In this document: positions 18,016 to 26,947 of the stretch, one piece after another
How the letters are laid out: every line of letters begins with the position of its first letter
Position numbering within the stretch: the first letter of the stretch is position 1
Assembly (NCBI GenBank): GCA_938041435.1
Contig: CALISR010000008.1
Span: 6,759-70,758 of the forward strand
Direction of reading: 5' to 3'
Length of the DNA: 64,000 bases
Origin: an uncultured Candidatus Saccharibacteria bacterium
GTDB taxonomy: Bacteria; Patescibacteriota; Saccharimonadia; Saccharimonadales; Saccharimonadaceae
Program-made: the position numbers and the translations under genes
The notes under the pieces: generated by a model
What the model was told of the DNA's origin: nothing
The model's database searches: none
Seen by the model: the letters and a program-made list of their open reading frames with translations, nothing else

Positions 18016-18567
18016 ATGATTCTTTTGTTTGGCCCAACTGGTGCCGGTAAGAGTATGCAAGGGCAGATGCTGGCAGTACGCCAGGGGTGGAAGTGGCTCT
18101 CGACGGGTGAGATGCTGCGCCAGAGCACTGATCCAGCGGTGATCGCTACCCTCAAAGCTGGTGAGCTCGTGAGTGATAAGCTTACCTACCAAGTCTTCGA
18201 CCACGCGGTGCAAGAGGCGTACCGCAAGCATTACCAAAACATTATTGTTGATGGATTCCCGCGCACCAAGGAGCAGGCTGCTTGGCTGGATGACCACCTG
18301 GCACGCACTGGTGATAACATTGACCTGGTGGTGGTACTGGAAGTGCCCGAGCAAGAAATCATGCGTCGCTTAGCCAAACGAGGCCGGATGGAGGATACAC
18401 CCGAGACGATTGCGCGCCGCATGGCTATCTACCGCCAAAAGATGTACCCAGTGCTTGGCATCTTTGCTGAGGCTGGGGTAAAGATCATCCACCTCGACGG
18501 GACTGGCACCGCGGGCGAAGTGCACGACCGGATTTATGACGAGGTAATGCACGCATGGCCCAACTAA
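18016..18567 (+). CDS. adk: Adenylate kinase (short form)
   Basis: Adk balances ATP, ADP and AMP. The 183-aa protein has a P-loop (GPTGAGKS, residues 6-13), the NMP-binding region (WLSTGEMLR), the DGFPRT signature, and a short LID without the zinc insert (KRGRMEDTPETIARRMAIY). An AAGGAGG SD precedes the ATG. The end overlaps map by 13 nt; the adk-map order is part of the classic secY-adk-map arrangement, although secY is not present here. Confidence 0.92.
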   Translation: MILLFGPTGAGKSMQGQMLAVRQGWKWLSTGEMLRQSTDPAVIATLKAGELVSDKLTYQVFDHAVQEAYRKHYQNIIVDGFPRTKEQAAWLDDHLARTGDNIDLVVVLEVPEQEIMRRLAKRGRMEDTPETIARRMAIYRQKMYPVLGIFAEAGVKIIHLDGTGTAGEVHDRIYDEVMHAWPN

Positions 18568-19325
18568 TTACTGGCATCAAGACGCCCGAGCAGCTCGAGG
18601 CAATGCGCGAAGGAGGTAAGCGCCTGGCGCAGATCTTTGCTGATATCCGCCAGTTTGTCCATGCCGGGGTGAGCGAGAAGCAGATCGATGCCTTTACGGC
18701 CGAGCGGATTGCTGCCTACGGTGCTGAGCCAACCTACAAAACCCCAGAGGTGAACTTCCCTGGGGTGATTTGTATTAGCACGAACGAAGCGATCGTCCAC
18801 GGCGTACCAAGCGATTATATCTTGCAGCAGGGCGATGTCGTTAGTTTCGATCTCGTCATTACCTACCGCGGGATGAAGACAGACAGCGCCTTTACTATGG
18901 TGGTGGATGACGCGCCCACTGGGGCTATTAAGCACTTGCTCCACACCACCGAGCGCAGCCTCTATGCTGGCATCGACGCGATCAAAGGGCCAGTGCGCAC
19001 TGGCGACATTGGCGCAGCGGTGGAAGCTGTGCTGCAAAAGGGCCGCCTTGGGATTATTCGCGAGCTGGTGGGGCACGGTGTGGGTCTCGAGATGCACATG
19101 CCACCCGACGTGCCCAACTATGGCCGCAAAGGCACTGGCCCGCTGCTCCAGCCTGGTGATACCATTGCCATCGAGCCGATGGCTACCCTCGGTGGTAGTG
19201 CCATCTACAGCGACACCGCTGGCGATGGCTGGACGATCTACAGCCGCGACGGCAGCCTGGCCGCCCACTTCGAGCACACTGTCCTCATCACTGAGACAGG
19301 GGCGGAGATTATGACGAAGCTGTAG
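18555..19325 (+). CDS. map: Methionine aminopeptidase type I
   Basis: Map removes the initiator Met after deformylation. The 256-aa protein shows the five metal ligands in context: Asp in SFDLVITYRG and KTDSAFT, His in GHGVGLEMHMPP, Glu in IEPMAT and Glu in VLITETGAE. There is no N-terminal zinc-binding extension, so it is the short bacterial type. The start overlaps adk by 13 nt, giving translational coupling. Confidence 0.95.
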   Translation: MAQLITGIKTPEQLEAMREGGKRLAQIFADIRQFVHAGVSEKQIDAFTAERIAAYGAEPTYKTPEVNFPGVICISTNEAIVHGVPSDYILQQGDVVSFDLVITYRGMKTDSAFTMVVDDAPTGAIKHLLHTTERSLYAGIDAIKGPVRTGDIGAAVEAVLQKGRLGIIRELVGHGVGLEMHMPPDVPNYGRKGTGPLLQPGDTIAIEPMATLGGSAIYSDTAGDGWTIYSRDGSLAAHFEHTVLITETGAEIMTKL

Positions 19326-19376
19326 TGCCTCGCCCTGGTAGCTATCCTTGCTGCCAACATTGCTGCAGAATACACA

Positions 19377-19408
19377 AACTCGCCGAGATAATGAACGGCG
19401 AGTTTTGT
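19377..19408 (+). terminator. Rho-independent terminator after map
   Basis: Perfect 10-bp stem AAACTCGCCG (19377-19386) with CGGCGAGTTT (19396-19405), then T residues. Confidence 0.85.
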
Positions 19409-19420
19409 ATTGCGCCTATA

Positions 19421-19450
19421 TTGTACAAGACACAGCATAACCTGTATAAT
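19421..19450 (+). promoter_or_regulatory. Promoter of leaderless ftsA
   Basis: -35 TTGTAC (19421-19426), an 18-nt spacer, and -10 TATAAT (19445-19450). The ATG begins 6 nt after the -10 box, so transcription should start at or next to the start codon. Confidence 0.7.
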
Positions 19451-19456
19451 GGTACT

Positions 19457-20695
19457 ATGCATGAAAATTCTCAATACGCAGTAGGAATAGATGTCGGGAC
19501 GACGACGATTCGATGCGTGGTGGGGCATATGAATCCAGAGACAGGTACGCCGACGATTGTTGGCGTAGGGCAGGCACCGAACAGTGGTATGCGTAAGGGT
19601 ATGGTGGTCAATCTTAGTGGCCCGGCCCGCACGATCGACGAAGCGCTGGGCGAGGCCGAGCGAATGAGTGGCTACGAAGTCAACAGTGCAACGGTGAGCG
19701 TCAATGGTGCGCACATTACCAGCATTCGTGCCACTGGGATGATTGCCGTGGGCACGATCGATCACGAGATTAATGATGATGATGTGGCACGCATCGAAGA
19801 AGTCGCTACCACGGGCAAAGTGCAGGCCAACCGCGAGATCCTCGAGGTCGTGCCGCATAGCTATACGCTCGATGGCCAAGCGGGGATCAAAGACCCGCTG
19901 GGTATGACGGGCACGCGGCTGGAGATTGACGCCAATGTCGTCTCGGCTTTAGCGCCCTATGTGGCGAACTTGCAAAAAGCGGTGGAGATGGCGACCGTCC
20001 ACCCTCACGCCATTACACCAGCGGTGCTGGGGGCGGCCAAGGCTGTGCTGAATGAGCGGCAGATCGAGAGCGGTGTGGCAGTGGTTGACCTTGGTGGAGC
20101 AACGACCAGTGTGGCAGTCTTCGAAGAGGGGGACTTGCAGTATGTTGGCGTCATCCCAATGGGTAGTGTGAATGTCACGAACGACCTCGCTATTGGCCTC
20201 AAAACTGACCCTGATGTTGCAGAATTGGTCAAGGTCAAGCATGCTGCGGCTGGCATCAAGGCAAGCGACGCAGTGGCTAAGGTGCGGCGCGATAAGGAGT
20301 CGTATGAGTTTGCGACGGAGGAGATTGATGAGATTGTTGATGCCCGGCTGGAGGAGATCTTTGAGGCGGTGCAGAAGGAGCTCAAGAAGGCCGGCCGGGC
20401 TGGCAAACTGCCCAGTGGTGTTGTGCTGACTGGTGGTATGGCTCAGATGCGTGGCATGGCGAGCTATGCGAGGGAGCAGCTGGGCGTGGCCGCTCGGGTG
20501 GGCCGGCCAACCGGCTTTACAAGCGGTGTGGCCGACCAAATAGAAAAGCCGCAGTTCGCCACCGCGGTGGGCTTGATGCTCGCCGATAGCGAAGGTGGCC
20601 ACCAGCCTGCCCAGGCTTATACCAACAGTGGTACAGCACATGCTAAAGGTGCACTAAGCTGGCTGCGTCGGCTGCTGGGAGGGCTCAAGGCCTAG
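19457..20695 (+). CDS. ftsA: Cell division protein FtsA
   Basis: FtsA is the actin-like protein that tethers the FtsZ ring to the membrane. The 412-aa product has phosphate-1 (VGIDVGTTTIRCVVG), the 1C domain, phosphate-2 (VVDLGGATTSVAVF) and the adenosine motif (VVLTGGMAQMRGM). The C-terminus ends with hydrophobic and basic residues (ALSWLRRLLGGLKA) that fit a membrane-targeting amphipathic helix. The start is the ATG 6 nt after TATAAT; the upstream frame crosses the terminator. ftsZ follows. Confidence 0.93.
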   Translation: MHENSQYAVGIDVGTTTIRCVVGHMNPETGTPTIVGVGQAPNSGMRKGMVVNLSGPARTIDEALGEAERMSGYEVNSATVSVNGAHITSIRATGMIAVGTIDHEINDDDVARIEEVATTGKVQANREILEVVPHSYTLDGQAGIKDPLGMTGTRLEIDANVVSALAPYVANLQKAVEMATVHPHAITPAVLGAAKAVLNERQIESGVAVVDLGGATTSVAVFEEGDLQYVGVIPMGSVNVTNDLAIGLKTDPDVAELVKVKHAAAGIKASDAVAKVRRDKESYEFATEEIDEIVDARLEEIFEAVQKELKKAGRAGKLPSGVVLTGGMAQMRGMASYAREQLGVAARVGRPTGFTSGVADQIEKPQFATAVGLMLADSEGGHQPAQAYTNSGTAHAKGALSWLRRLLGGLKA

Positions 20696-20767
20696 AATCA
20701 GACCGATGAGGATGATATACTAAATGGTAATGGTAAAGTTGATAGTTGCACAAGGGGAGAAACGTGA

Positions 20768-21949
20768 ATGCCGGAAGTAAAACCAAGCGAGATCCAAACC
20801 TTTGCTAGTATCAAAGTCGTTGGCGTTGGAGGCGCTGGTGGGTCTGCCGTTAATCGAATGAAAGACGCTGGCCTGGCTGGTGTGCAGTTCATTGCAATGA
20901 ACACCGATGCGCAGGCGCTGCATAATTCGCAAGCTGATATTAAGATCCATCTTGGGCACAACACCACCAATGGTCTTGGTGCTGGCGCAGACCCCAGTGT
21001 GGGTGAGGCTGCGGCACGTGAGTCGCTCGACGAGATCCGTCAGGCGCTTGAGGGGGCAGATATGATCTTCGTGACGATTGGTGCTGGTGGTGGCACAGGC
21101 TCGGGGGCTGGCCACGTGGTAGCAGAAGTGGCGCGCGACCTCGGCATCCTATGTGTGGGGGTGGCTACCAAGCCCTTTACCTTTGAAGGTGAGAAGCGGC
21201 GTATCAATGCCGAGTGGGCCATCAAGCAGCTAGGGCGACAGGTTGATACACTCATTACTATCCCCAACGATCGCTTACTTGACACGATTGACCGCCGGAC
21301 ACCGCTGCTCGAGACCTTCAAGATTGCCGATGATGTGCTGCGCCAGGGTGTGCAGGGGATATCGGAGTTGATTACCGAGCATGGATTGATTAACCTCGAC
21401 TTTGCGGACGTCAAGGCAATTATGAGCAGTGCCGGTAGTGCATTGATGGGGATCGGCCGGGCGAGTGGCGAAGACCGAGCGCAGATGGCCGCCCAACAGG
21501 CGATTGATTCGCCGCTGATTGAGGTGTCGATCAACGGTGCCAAGGGCGTGCTCTTCAATGTGACAGGTGGCTATGATATGAGTATGGCCGAGATTCAAGA
21601 AGCGGCCGAGATTATCACTGGTGCGGTGTCGTCCGATGCCAACATTATCTTTGGTGCGACGCTCAAACCCGAGCTGGAGGATGAGCTAATTATTACCGTT
21701 ATCGCGACTGGCTTTGATAGTGATTCGTTCTTTGATGACGACGAGCCAAGCGATGTCGAAGATGACGAAGAGTCGGCCGAGACGGTTGACGAAGCGGTCG
21801 ATAGTGTCGATATGGCCATCGACCCCGAGGCGGCTGCTCACTTTGCCCAGGAGAATGAGACGAACATTTGGGATCAATCGATGGATGACGATGAGGATGA
21901 CACCCCGGCCTTCTTGCGCCGACGCCGCAAAAAGGAGGCGGACGCGTGA
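20768..21949 (+). CDS. ftsZ: Cell division protein FtsZ
   Basis: FtsZ is the tubulin homologue that forms the Z ring. The 393-aa protein has the N-terminal GTPase core with VGVGGAGGSAVNRM, the tubulin signature GGGTGSGAG and the T7 catalytic loop region (NLDFADVKAIM). A long acidic linker rich in Asp, Glu and Ser follows. It ends with the conserved C-terminal peptide DTPAFLRRRRKK, which binds FtsA. A GGGGAG SD precedes ATG 20768. The stop overlaps the next GTG start by 4 nt (GTGA). Confidence 0.97.
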   Translation: MPEVKPSEIQTFASIKVVGVGGAGGSAVNRMKDAGLAGVQFIAMNTDAQALHNSQADIKIHLGHNTTNGLGAGADPSVGEAAARESLDEIRQALEGADMIFVTIGAGGGTGSGAGHVVAEVARDLGILCVGVATKPFTFEGEKRRINAEWAIKQLGRQVDTLITIPNDRLLDTIDRRTPLLETFKIADDVLRQGVQGISELITEHGLINLDFADVKAIMSSAGSALMGIGRASGEDRAQMAAQQAIDSPLIEVSINGAKGVLFNVTGGYDMSMAEIQEAAEIITGAVSSDANIIFGATLKPELEDELIITVIATGFDSDSFFDDDEPSDVEDDEESAETVDEAVDSVDMAIDPEAAAHFAQENETNIWDQSMDDDEDDTPAFLRRRRKKEADA

Positions 21950-22416
21950 CGACCCACCGCGACAAGATTGGCAACAGCCGCGTGTTAGAATCGCGTGAGT
22001 CGGCTGATGGCGTGACGATCCGCCGCCGCCGCGAGACCCCTGATGGGCACCGCTTTACCACCTATGAGCGGATCGAATACCCAACGATTGCAGTGCTCAA
22101 GCGAACGGGCTCGCGTGAGCTCTTCGACCGGGCCAAGCTCCGCGCCTCGGTGCGCCGCTCGGTTGGTAAGTTCTTCAAATCCGAGCTAGAGCTCGAGGCA
22201 ATTATTGATGCAGTGGAGGACCGTATCCACGATGTGGGCGAGAATGAGATTGAGTCGCGTGTGATTGGCGGCTTCGTGCTTGATGAGCTCGCCGCGCGTA
22301 ATGAGGTGGCGTATGTGCGCTTTGCGAGCGTGTTTTATAAATTTAAGACGCTGGACGATTTCGTTAAGATACTAGAGCAGCGTCGGAGTGCTAAACAGCA
22401 AGAAAAACAGAGGTAA
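21946..22416 (+). CDS. NrdR-like regulator lacking the zinc-ribbon cysteines
   Basis: NrdR represses ribonucleotide reductase genes through an N-terminal zinc ribbon and an ATP-cone. This 156-aa protein keeps the arginine-rich core (SRESADGVTIRRRRETPDGH followed by RFTTYE) and a full ATP-cone (about 45-135). The four ribbon cysteines are all replaced: there is no Cys in the first 50 residues. DNA binding may therefore differ or be lost. The GTG start overlaps the ftsZ stop (GTGA), so it is made together with FtsZ. A cell-cycle link between dNTP supply and division is an inference from this position. Confidence 0.8.
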   Translation: MTTHRDKIGNSRVLESRESADGVTIRRRRETPDGHRFTTYERIEYPTIAVLKRTGSRELFDRAKLRASVRRSVGKFFKSELELEAIIDAVEDRIHDVGENEIESRVIGGFVLDELAARNEVAYVRFASVFYKFKTLDDFVKILEQRRSAKQQEKQR

Positions 22417-22421
22417 AACAT

Positions 22422-22682
22422 ATGCGTGTCCTCATCATCTACCGGACAGAAAGCGACTATGCGCGCCGCGTCTTCGACTATCTGCGCGACTTTAGTCGGC
22501 GCACGAGCCGTGCCATCGAGGAGTTTGACCCAGATACACGTGAGGGGCAATCACTCTGCCGCACGTACGACATTGTGGAGTATCCCACCATCCTTGCCTT
22601 GGCGGATAACGGCCAAGTGCTGGGCATGTGGCGCGGCCTGCCGCTGCCCACTATCGACGAAGTAGGATACTATGCCCGCTAA
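22422..22682 (+). CDS. Small thioredoxin-fold-like protein without CxxC
   Basis: This 86-aa protein has the strand-helix-strand pattern and the cis-Pro-like segment of thioredoxins (YDIVEYPTILALADNGQVLG), but no CxxC motif; only one Cys remains. It overlaps the downstream VKOR gene by 11 nt. VKOR partners are often thioredoxin-like, so a role in disulfide handling is possible, although this protein cannot use a dithiol active site. AGAGGTAAAACAT precedes the ATG. Confidence 0.7.
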   Translation: MRVLIIYRTESDYARRVFDYLRDFSRRTSRAIEEFDPDTREGQSLCRTYDIVEYPTILALADNGQVLGMWRGLPLPTIDEVGYYAR

Positions 22683-23316
22683 AACGCCTAAAGTACATAC
22701 CACGACCACTGTTGTGGTGGATGATGTGAGCCGCGCACCCTGGCTGCATCGGCCTGGCACAGTGGCGTTACTGGCAGCAGCTTTGGGCGGTGGCCTGGGG
22801 CTGCTAGCATCTTTTGTTCTTTCACTCGAGGTACTGCATTTGGCGCAGCACCCGGGTGGGGTGCTCAATTGTGACGTCAATGCCGTGCTGAGCTGCTCCA
22901 CAGTAGCGCAGCATTGGTCGGCGACGGTGTTTGGCTTCCCCAACAGTTTCGTTGGTATGATGACCGTGCCGGTGATGATAACGGTGGTGGTAGCACTGCT
23001 GGCTGGGGCACGCTTGCCGCGCTGGTTTGTGCGGAGTGCCTGGGGCGGCGCTGTGCTCGGGATGATTTTTGCACTGTGGATGTTTTATATGAGCTTCGCT
23101 GTTATTCGTGTGCTGTGCCCGTGGTGTCTAACACTCGATGTGGGTATGCTGCTGATCTTCTTTGGGATGACGCGCTACTGCATTGAGGCTGGGGTGATTG
23201 GTGGGGAGCGCACTAAGCGCTTTGCTCGCCATGGCTACGATGTGCTGTGTGGCGTGAGTGTGCTGGTGCTGGCGGTGGCGCTGATTATTGTCAAGTTTGG
23301 CGCGGAGCTGCTGTAG
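22672..23316 (+). CDS. Vitamin K epoxide reductase (VKOR) family protein
   Basis: VKOR homologues reoxidise DsbA-like proteins using quinones in the membrane. The 214-aa protein has four or five hydrophobic helices, the loop cysteine pair C67 and C75 (NCDVNAVLSCS) and the active-site pair C149/C152 (CPWC). The hydrophilic Thr/Val-rich N-terminus is cytosolic. No DsbA fused domain is present; a partner oxidase would be elsewhere. It overlaps the thioredoxin-like gene and ends at a terminator. Confidence 0.92.
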   Translation: MPAKTPKVHTTTTVVVDDVSRAPWLHRPGTVALLAAALGGGLGLLASFVLSLEVLHLAQHPGGVLNCDVNAVLSCSTVAQHWSATVFGFPNSFVGMMTVPVMITVVVALLAGARLPRWFVRSAWGGAVLGMIFALWMFYMSFAVIRVLCPWCLTLDVGMLLIFFGMTRYCIEAGVIGGERTKRFARHGYDVLCGVSVLVLAVALIIVKFGAELL

Positions 23317-23348
23317 GCGAAGTCGTTTTTTGTACAGTGAGATTGTCG

Positions 23349-23375
23349 AGCTTGTCAGAATTGGCAAGCTTTTTA
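23349..23375 (+). terminator. Terminator after the VKOR gene
   Basis: AGCTTGTC pairs with GGCAAGCT (one G-U pair), followed by T5. Confidence 0.75.
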
Positions 23376-23673
23376 AAATGAACGATATCTTGTATTATTC
23401 ATAGTGCTCTTTTGTTTATTCATTTGTGTAAGTCATTATTTTCTTGCGCTAGTGACGCTGTGGTATGGTGCTAGTTACCGCTCTATCGACGCAAGTGAGT
23501 TACCTGTTGACTTGAGCTGCTTGTTTGGTGTAGTAGGAAAATAATGCGTGAGATAGTGTGTGATAAATTTTAACATAGTTATGAAGCCTTTGCGAGACTT
23601 AAACACGACGCGCTGTTAATGTATAGGCTATTGTTGCGTGACGCAACCGAAATAGCAAAATAGCGGGAGGAAG

Positions 23674-23739
23674 ATGTCGCCTATTGGCGATACTGTGCAT
23701 ATGAATATAGATAGCATTTCGTTCATTATGCACTATTGA
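23674..23739 (+). CDS. Micro-ORF 1 (21 aa) with strong SD
   Basis: GGGAGGAAG directly precedes ATG 23674. The 21-residue product begins MSPIGDTVHMNIDSI. The same SD context (GGAGGAAGATG) occurs at 24689. Whether it is translated is unknown. Confidence 0.25.
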   Translation: MSPIGDTVHMNIDSISFIMHY

Positions 23740-24688
23740 TAGCGAGTGTGTTGGCAGGCTTGTGCGCATCGTGGATTTGCTAGCAAATATGATGATAGCA
23801 TGCTAATGCTGCTATGCTGTAGTAGATGAACATTACCTGAATAGCAAGCACAACACATTCAGTGAGAGGTGAGTGATATGTTTTGCTAAGTGGTGCAATT
23901 TTGAATAAAATAAAAGGTATGTTCAGTTTGGTGGAGATGTGAAATCGATAGAGTTGTATGGGTTAGTTTGATTTTTATCGGCCAATTGCCAAGCGTGTTT
24001 GCAAAGAACAATTCAACGTGCTGGAAAATGAAACGATTGATACCTTAAAAATGAGTAAGCTATAACAATACGGCTGCGATGACAATATGCGTGCGATAGC
24101 GGATGGCTGTTGCAAGCTGTGAAGTAGACGCGCGTGATGTCATAGCTTAGCATGGTAGTGAAGATTCTTTGCAAAGCAAGTGAGCAAGTTGCAGCGCGAT
24201 GCTAAAAATGCAGTGAGTCTCTTGGCTGGGCGATGGTGGCTGCGCATTGACTGATATTTGTTAAAGAAAACTGATTAGTATAAGGGCGCTATAGAGCGAG
24301 AAGCAAGCAAAAATGACGCTGCGTCGCAGCACGTAAATTTCATAGAATTGTGTAGATGAAGTGGTGTATCAAAAAAATCATTTCGGTTGCATAATAAAAG
24401 TAATATGCTATGCGTAAGAGATATAGCACGTACGCGACAAAGTGGGCGTTATCGTAGGGCAACACAGCGCCCAGGGCAGATGCTATGCGAAGTATGACGC
24501 AGGTAGAGTTGCTGATACATGCTCATATTTTTTTAAAATTCTGAATGACGCTCATGCTTAGTTACTTGTTGCATCAACTATGTCAAAGCAGTTTGCATCT
24601 ATTTTTACATACGGTAATAATCAGAATATGTGCATGTTTCTATAGCGCAAAAATGAGGCCATAGGACGCGATATAAGGCAGGAGGAAG

Positions 24689-24757
24689 ATGATCAACTGC
24701 TATAGCGAAGTATTGTTGTGTGGTGTGGCAGGCTTATCGCTCGATATTTTGTACTAA
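24689..24757 (+). CDS. Micro-ORF 2 (22 aa) with strong SD
   Basis: GCAGGAGGAAG precedes ATG 24689. The 22-residue product begins MINCYSEVLLCGVAG and is hydrophobic. A short stretch inside it (GTGTGGCAGGCTT) has a counterpart downstream of micro-ORF 1 near 23749, hinting at an old duplication. Confidence 0.25.
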   Translation: MINCYSEVLLCGVAGLSLDILY

Positions 24758-25315
24758 GTAAAAATGCGAGATAGCTAAGGATAAGTAAGGTGTACAAAAA
24801 TAAGTGGTATGCAAAATATAAGTATAAATATATTGGGCAGAATCGTTGCAGAAAAATTGGCTGTAAGCGTGCCAAAAGGGTACTCTCTTACATATAAGAG
24901 TGTTATACGTATCTCCCTGCTCTAGATATACAGGAAGTCTGTTATATGGTCGCTGTAACGCGCTAAACCCTAGATAAGAGAGGAAGGCTATATATGAGTA
25001 CTATGCTAGGTGCCTGCGGCCTCTCAGAAGACAGACGGACAGACTTATTGTCTGCAGTTGATAGGAGAAAATAAGACAATGTATGTGGTGTGTAGAATAC
25101 AACATAGCTCTGTTGTAAAAACTAGAGTAGTCTGAGGAGAGGAAATTGAGATTATGTTGTATAAAATACACAATATTGTTGACGGTAAGAGATAGGGAGC
25201 GAAATGTGATATATACAACGATCTATGTTAGGAGCAGACATGCCATATGTATATAAAAAACAACATACAGAATCACAACGAAATAAACTCGAAAACAAGG
25301 GAGATAAAGCGACAA

Positions 25316-25352
25316 GCCTACAACGTTGTAGGCAATAATGTACATTGTACAT
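25316..25352. repeat. Two adjacent perfect palindromes
   Basis: GCCTACAACGTTGTAGGC (18 bp, 25316-25333) and ATGTACATTGTACAT (15 bp, 25338-25352) lie side by side within a region rich in ACAAC and GTTGT. They could be operator sites or hairpins. Confidence 0.5.
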
Positions 25353-25574
25353 ATGACAACAATTGATTTTGCGGCACCATAAAAGAAATAACAGGGGTGA
25401 ATCAGACAATGTTGTTAAAAACATAACGCATATAAAATAAAAAGCATGCTAATAAATAGCAGAGGCAGGGATTCTTTGCGGGGCGTACTAATGTGTGGTG
25501 GAGATCTTCTCGACAGTACCCTCACTAGTGTATTAGCTACTTTGAGATGATGGTTGGGACAGATGTAGAGCTTG

Positions 25575-25603
25575 TTGTGCACCATCTATAATAATGGTAT
25601 GCT
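25575..25603 (+). promoter_or_regulatory. Promoter of the leaderless LiaF-like gene
   Basis: -35 TTGTGC (25575-25580), a 17-nt spacer, and -10 TATGCT (25598-25603), 6 nt before the ATG. Confidence 0.6.
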
Positions 25604-25609
25604 AGCGAC

Positions 25610-26272
25610 ATGAAGAACAATACAATTTTACGCATTGGTGCTGGCGCGGCGTTTGTGGCGCTCGGCGGAATATTATTAAGTGAGAGCTTTGGTGTGCAGT
25701 TTCATTACTGGCGGGAGTTTTGGTATGGTTTGTGCGCATTCGGATTTATCATGGTTGGTGTGCTCACGCTGCGCAATCGCAATTGGCTGTGGGGAGCGCT
25801 CTGGGTAGCAGTTGGCCTAACAATTGGCGCGAATGCATTTTTGCATAATAACGTTAATATTTGGCGAATGTTTTTGCCACTGGTGCTGATCGCGATTGGC
25901 CTGACGATTATTTTTAATTTGTCGCAGCGCCAGCGTCGCATCGCAAAAAAATCGTCGGACGATAATATGGTTGCGTCTTTCTCGGGCAACACGCGCAAGA
26001 TAAAAGGCGAATTTGCAGGTAACTCGCTTTCGGCAGCGTTTGGTCAGGTGGATCTCGACTTGCGCCAAGCTAAGATAGAGGATGGTGCGGTGATTGATAT
26101 TTTTGTTGTGTGTGGTGGCATCAATATTATTTTTCCAGACAACGTCATCGTCAAGACGCAGGTCGCTAGTATCTTTGGCGGGGTAGAGGACAAAACCAAC
26201 GCTGCCAAGAGTGCAAAAAAGACTGTCTACATTCGCGGCGACTGTGTTCTTGGTGGGCTCGAAATTAAATAA
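25610..26272 (+). CDS. LiaF-like membrane protein
   Basis: This 220-aa protein has four hydrophobic segments in the first 105 residues, then a soluble C-terminal domain (about 125-220) with the right-handed beta pattern of LiaF/cell-wall-stress proteins: ASFSGNTRKIKGEFAGNSLS, FGQVDLDLRQAKIEDGAVID, VVCGGINIIFP, and a final GGVEDKT segment. LiaF homologues dampen envelope-stress two-component systems; no such kinase is adjacent here. The ATG follows the -10 box by 6 nt with no SD. Confidence 0.82.
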   Translation: MKNNTILRIGAGAAFVALGGILLSESFGVQFHYWREFWYGLCAFGFIMVGVLTLRNRNWLWGALWVAVGLTIGANAFLHNNVNIWRMFLPLVLIAIGLTIIFNLSQRQRRIAKKSSDDNMVASFSGNTRKIKGEFAGNSLSAAFGQVDLDLRQAKIEDGAVIDIFVVCGGINIIFPDNVIVKTQVASIFGGVEDKTNAAKSAKKTVYIRGDCVLGGLEIK

Positions 26273-26295
26273 TTAGAAAAACAATAATTCGCTAT

Positions 26296-26336
26296 AACAC
26301 GCTTCTTGATAACAACGAGAAGCGTGTTTGTTTTTT
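26296..26336 (+). terminator. Strong rho-independent terminator
   Basis: Perfect 11-bp stem AACACGCTTCT (26296-26306) with AGAAGCGTGTT (26318-26328), then a T-rich tract. Confidence 0.88.
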
Positions 26337-26930
26337 GTGTTGAGGTGCACAGCTAGTAGAGTGTGGGTTGAAGCTGGTGTAATAGTACGCTGCTATATTT
26401 TAAACTTCGCACTTGGCTGAGGAGTCTTACTAACGCTACTGGCAACGAGCCACATGGTTGTTGCATACAATTGATAAAATTTTTCGTTGCTGAATTGCTC
26501 ATTGTCAAATATTGATTGTGGTAGTGTAATGCGAGAGTGGTTTAGTAACATACGTCAACGTTTTTTGATTTTTGTGTACGTTACTCGGCAAGGATTGTGA
26601 TAGCTTTGCGGTATTTGCACATGATGGATTACTATGCCTCGCTAGTAATAATAAATATGCGCGACAGCAGCGTACACAAAAATGTAATGCTTATAAAAAT
26701 AGTGCGCAGAGTCTTATGGTTTGCTAATTCACTTGCCCTTCTTGCAAACTAAATAAGATGAACATAATGCAAAAAGCATTCAAACTTCATACAAGCATGT
26801 CCTGCAAGTCTACCTTAGCTGCGGCACATGCGCAAAGCATAAAAATGGGACAGTAAGATTTTTGCGCAAGGTATACTTTGAGGTGGGTGAGCCAGAGCGC
26901 CACAAATGCCAGTATGCTGTGCCAAGCATT
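26337..26930. other. AT-rich intergenic stretch, no gene seen
   Basis: About 600 nt with no supported ORF, hairpin or promoter apart from the -10 box of tag at its end. The composition resembles the 23.4-25.6 kb island. Confidence 0.6.
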
Positions 26931-26947
26931 CTTGCTATACTAAAATT

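Larger units (their letters stand above)
23376..25574. other. AT-rich 2.2-kb gene-poor island
   Basis: No frame longer than about 90 codons exists and none looks coding. The base composition is clearly more AT-rich than in the neighbours. I looked for rRNA, tRNA, tmRNA, RNase P and SRP RNA signatures and DnaA boxes and saw none. It contains two short SD-led micro-ORFs (23674 and 24689), several small palindromes, and from 25090 a cluster of ACAAC/GTTGT words. It may be eroded coding DNA, a large regulatory region or an unrecognised RNA. Confidence 0.7.

Noticed and set aside
23376..25574. Replication origin in the AT-rich island
   Set aside because: No DnaA-box cluster (TTATNCACA type) was found and dnaA or dnaN are not nearby.
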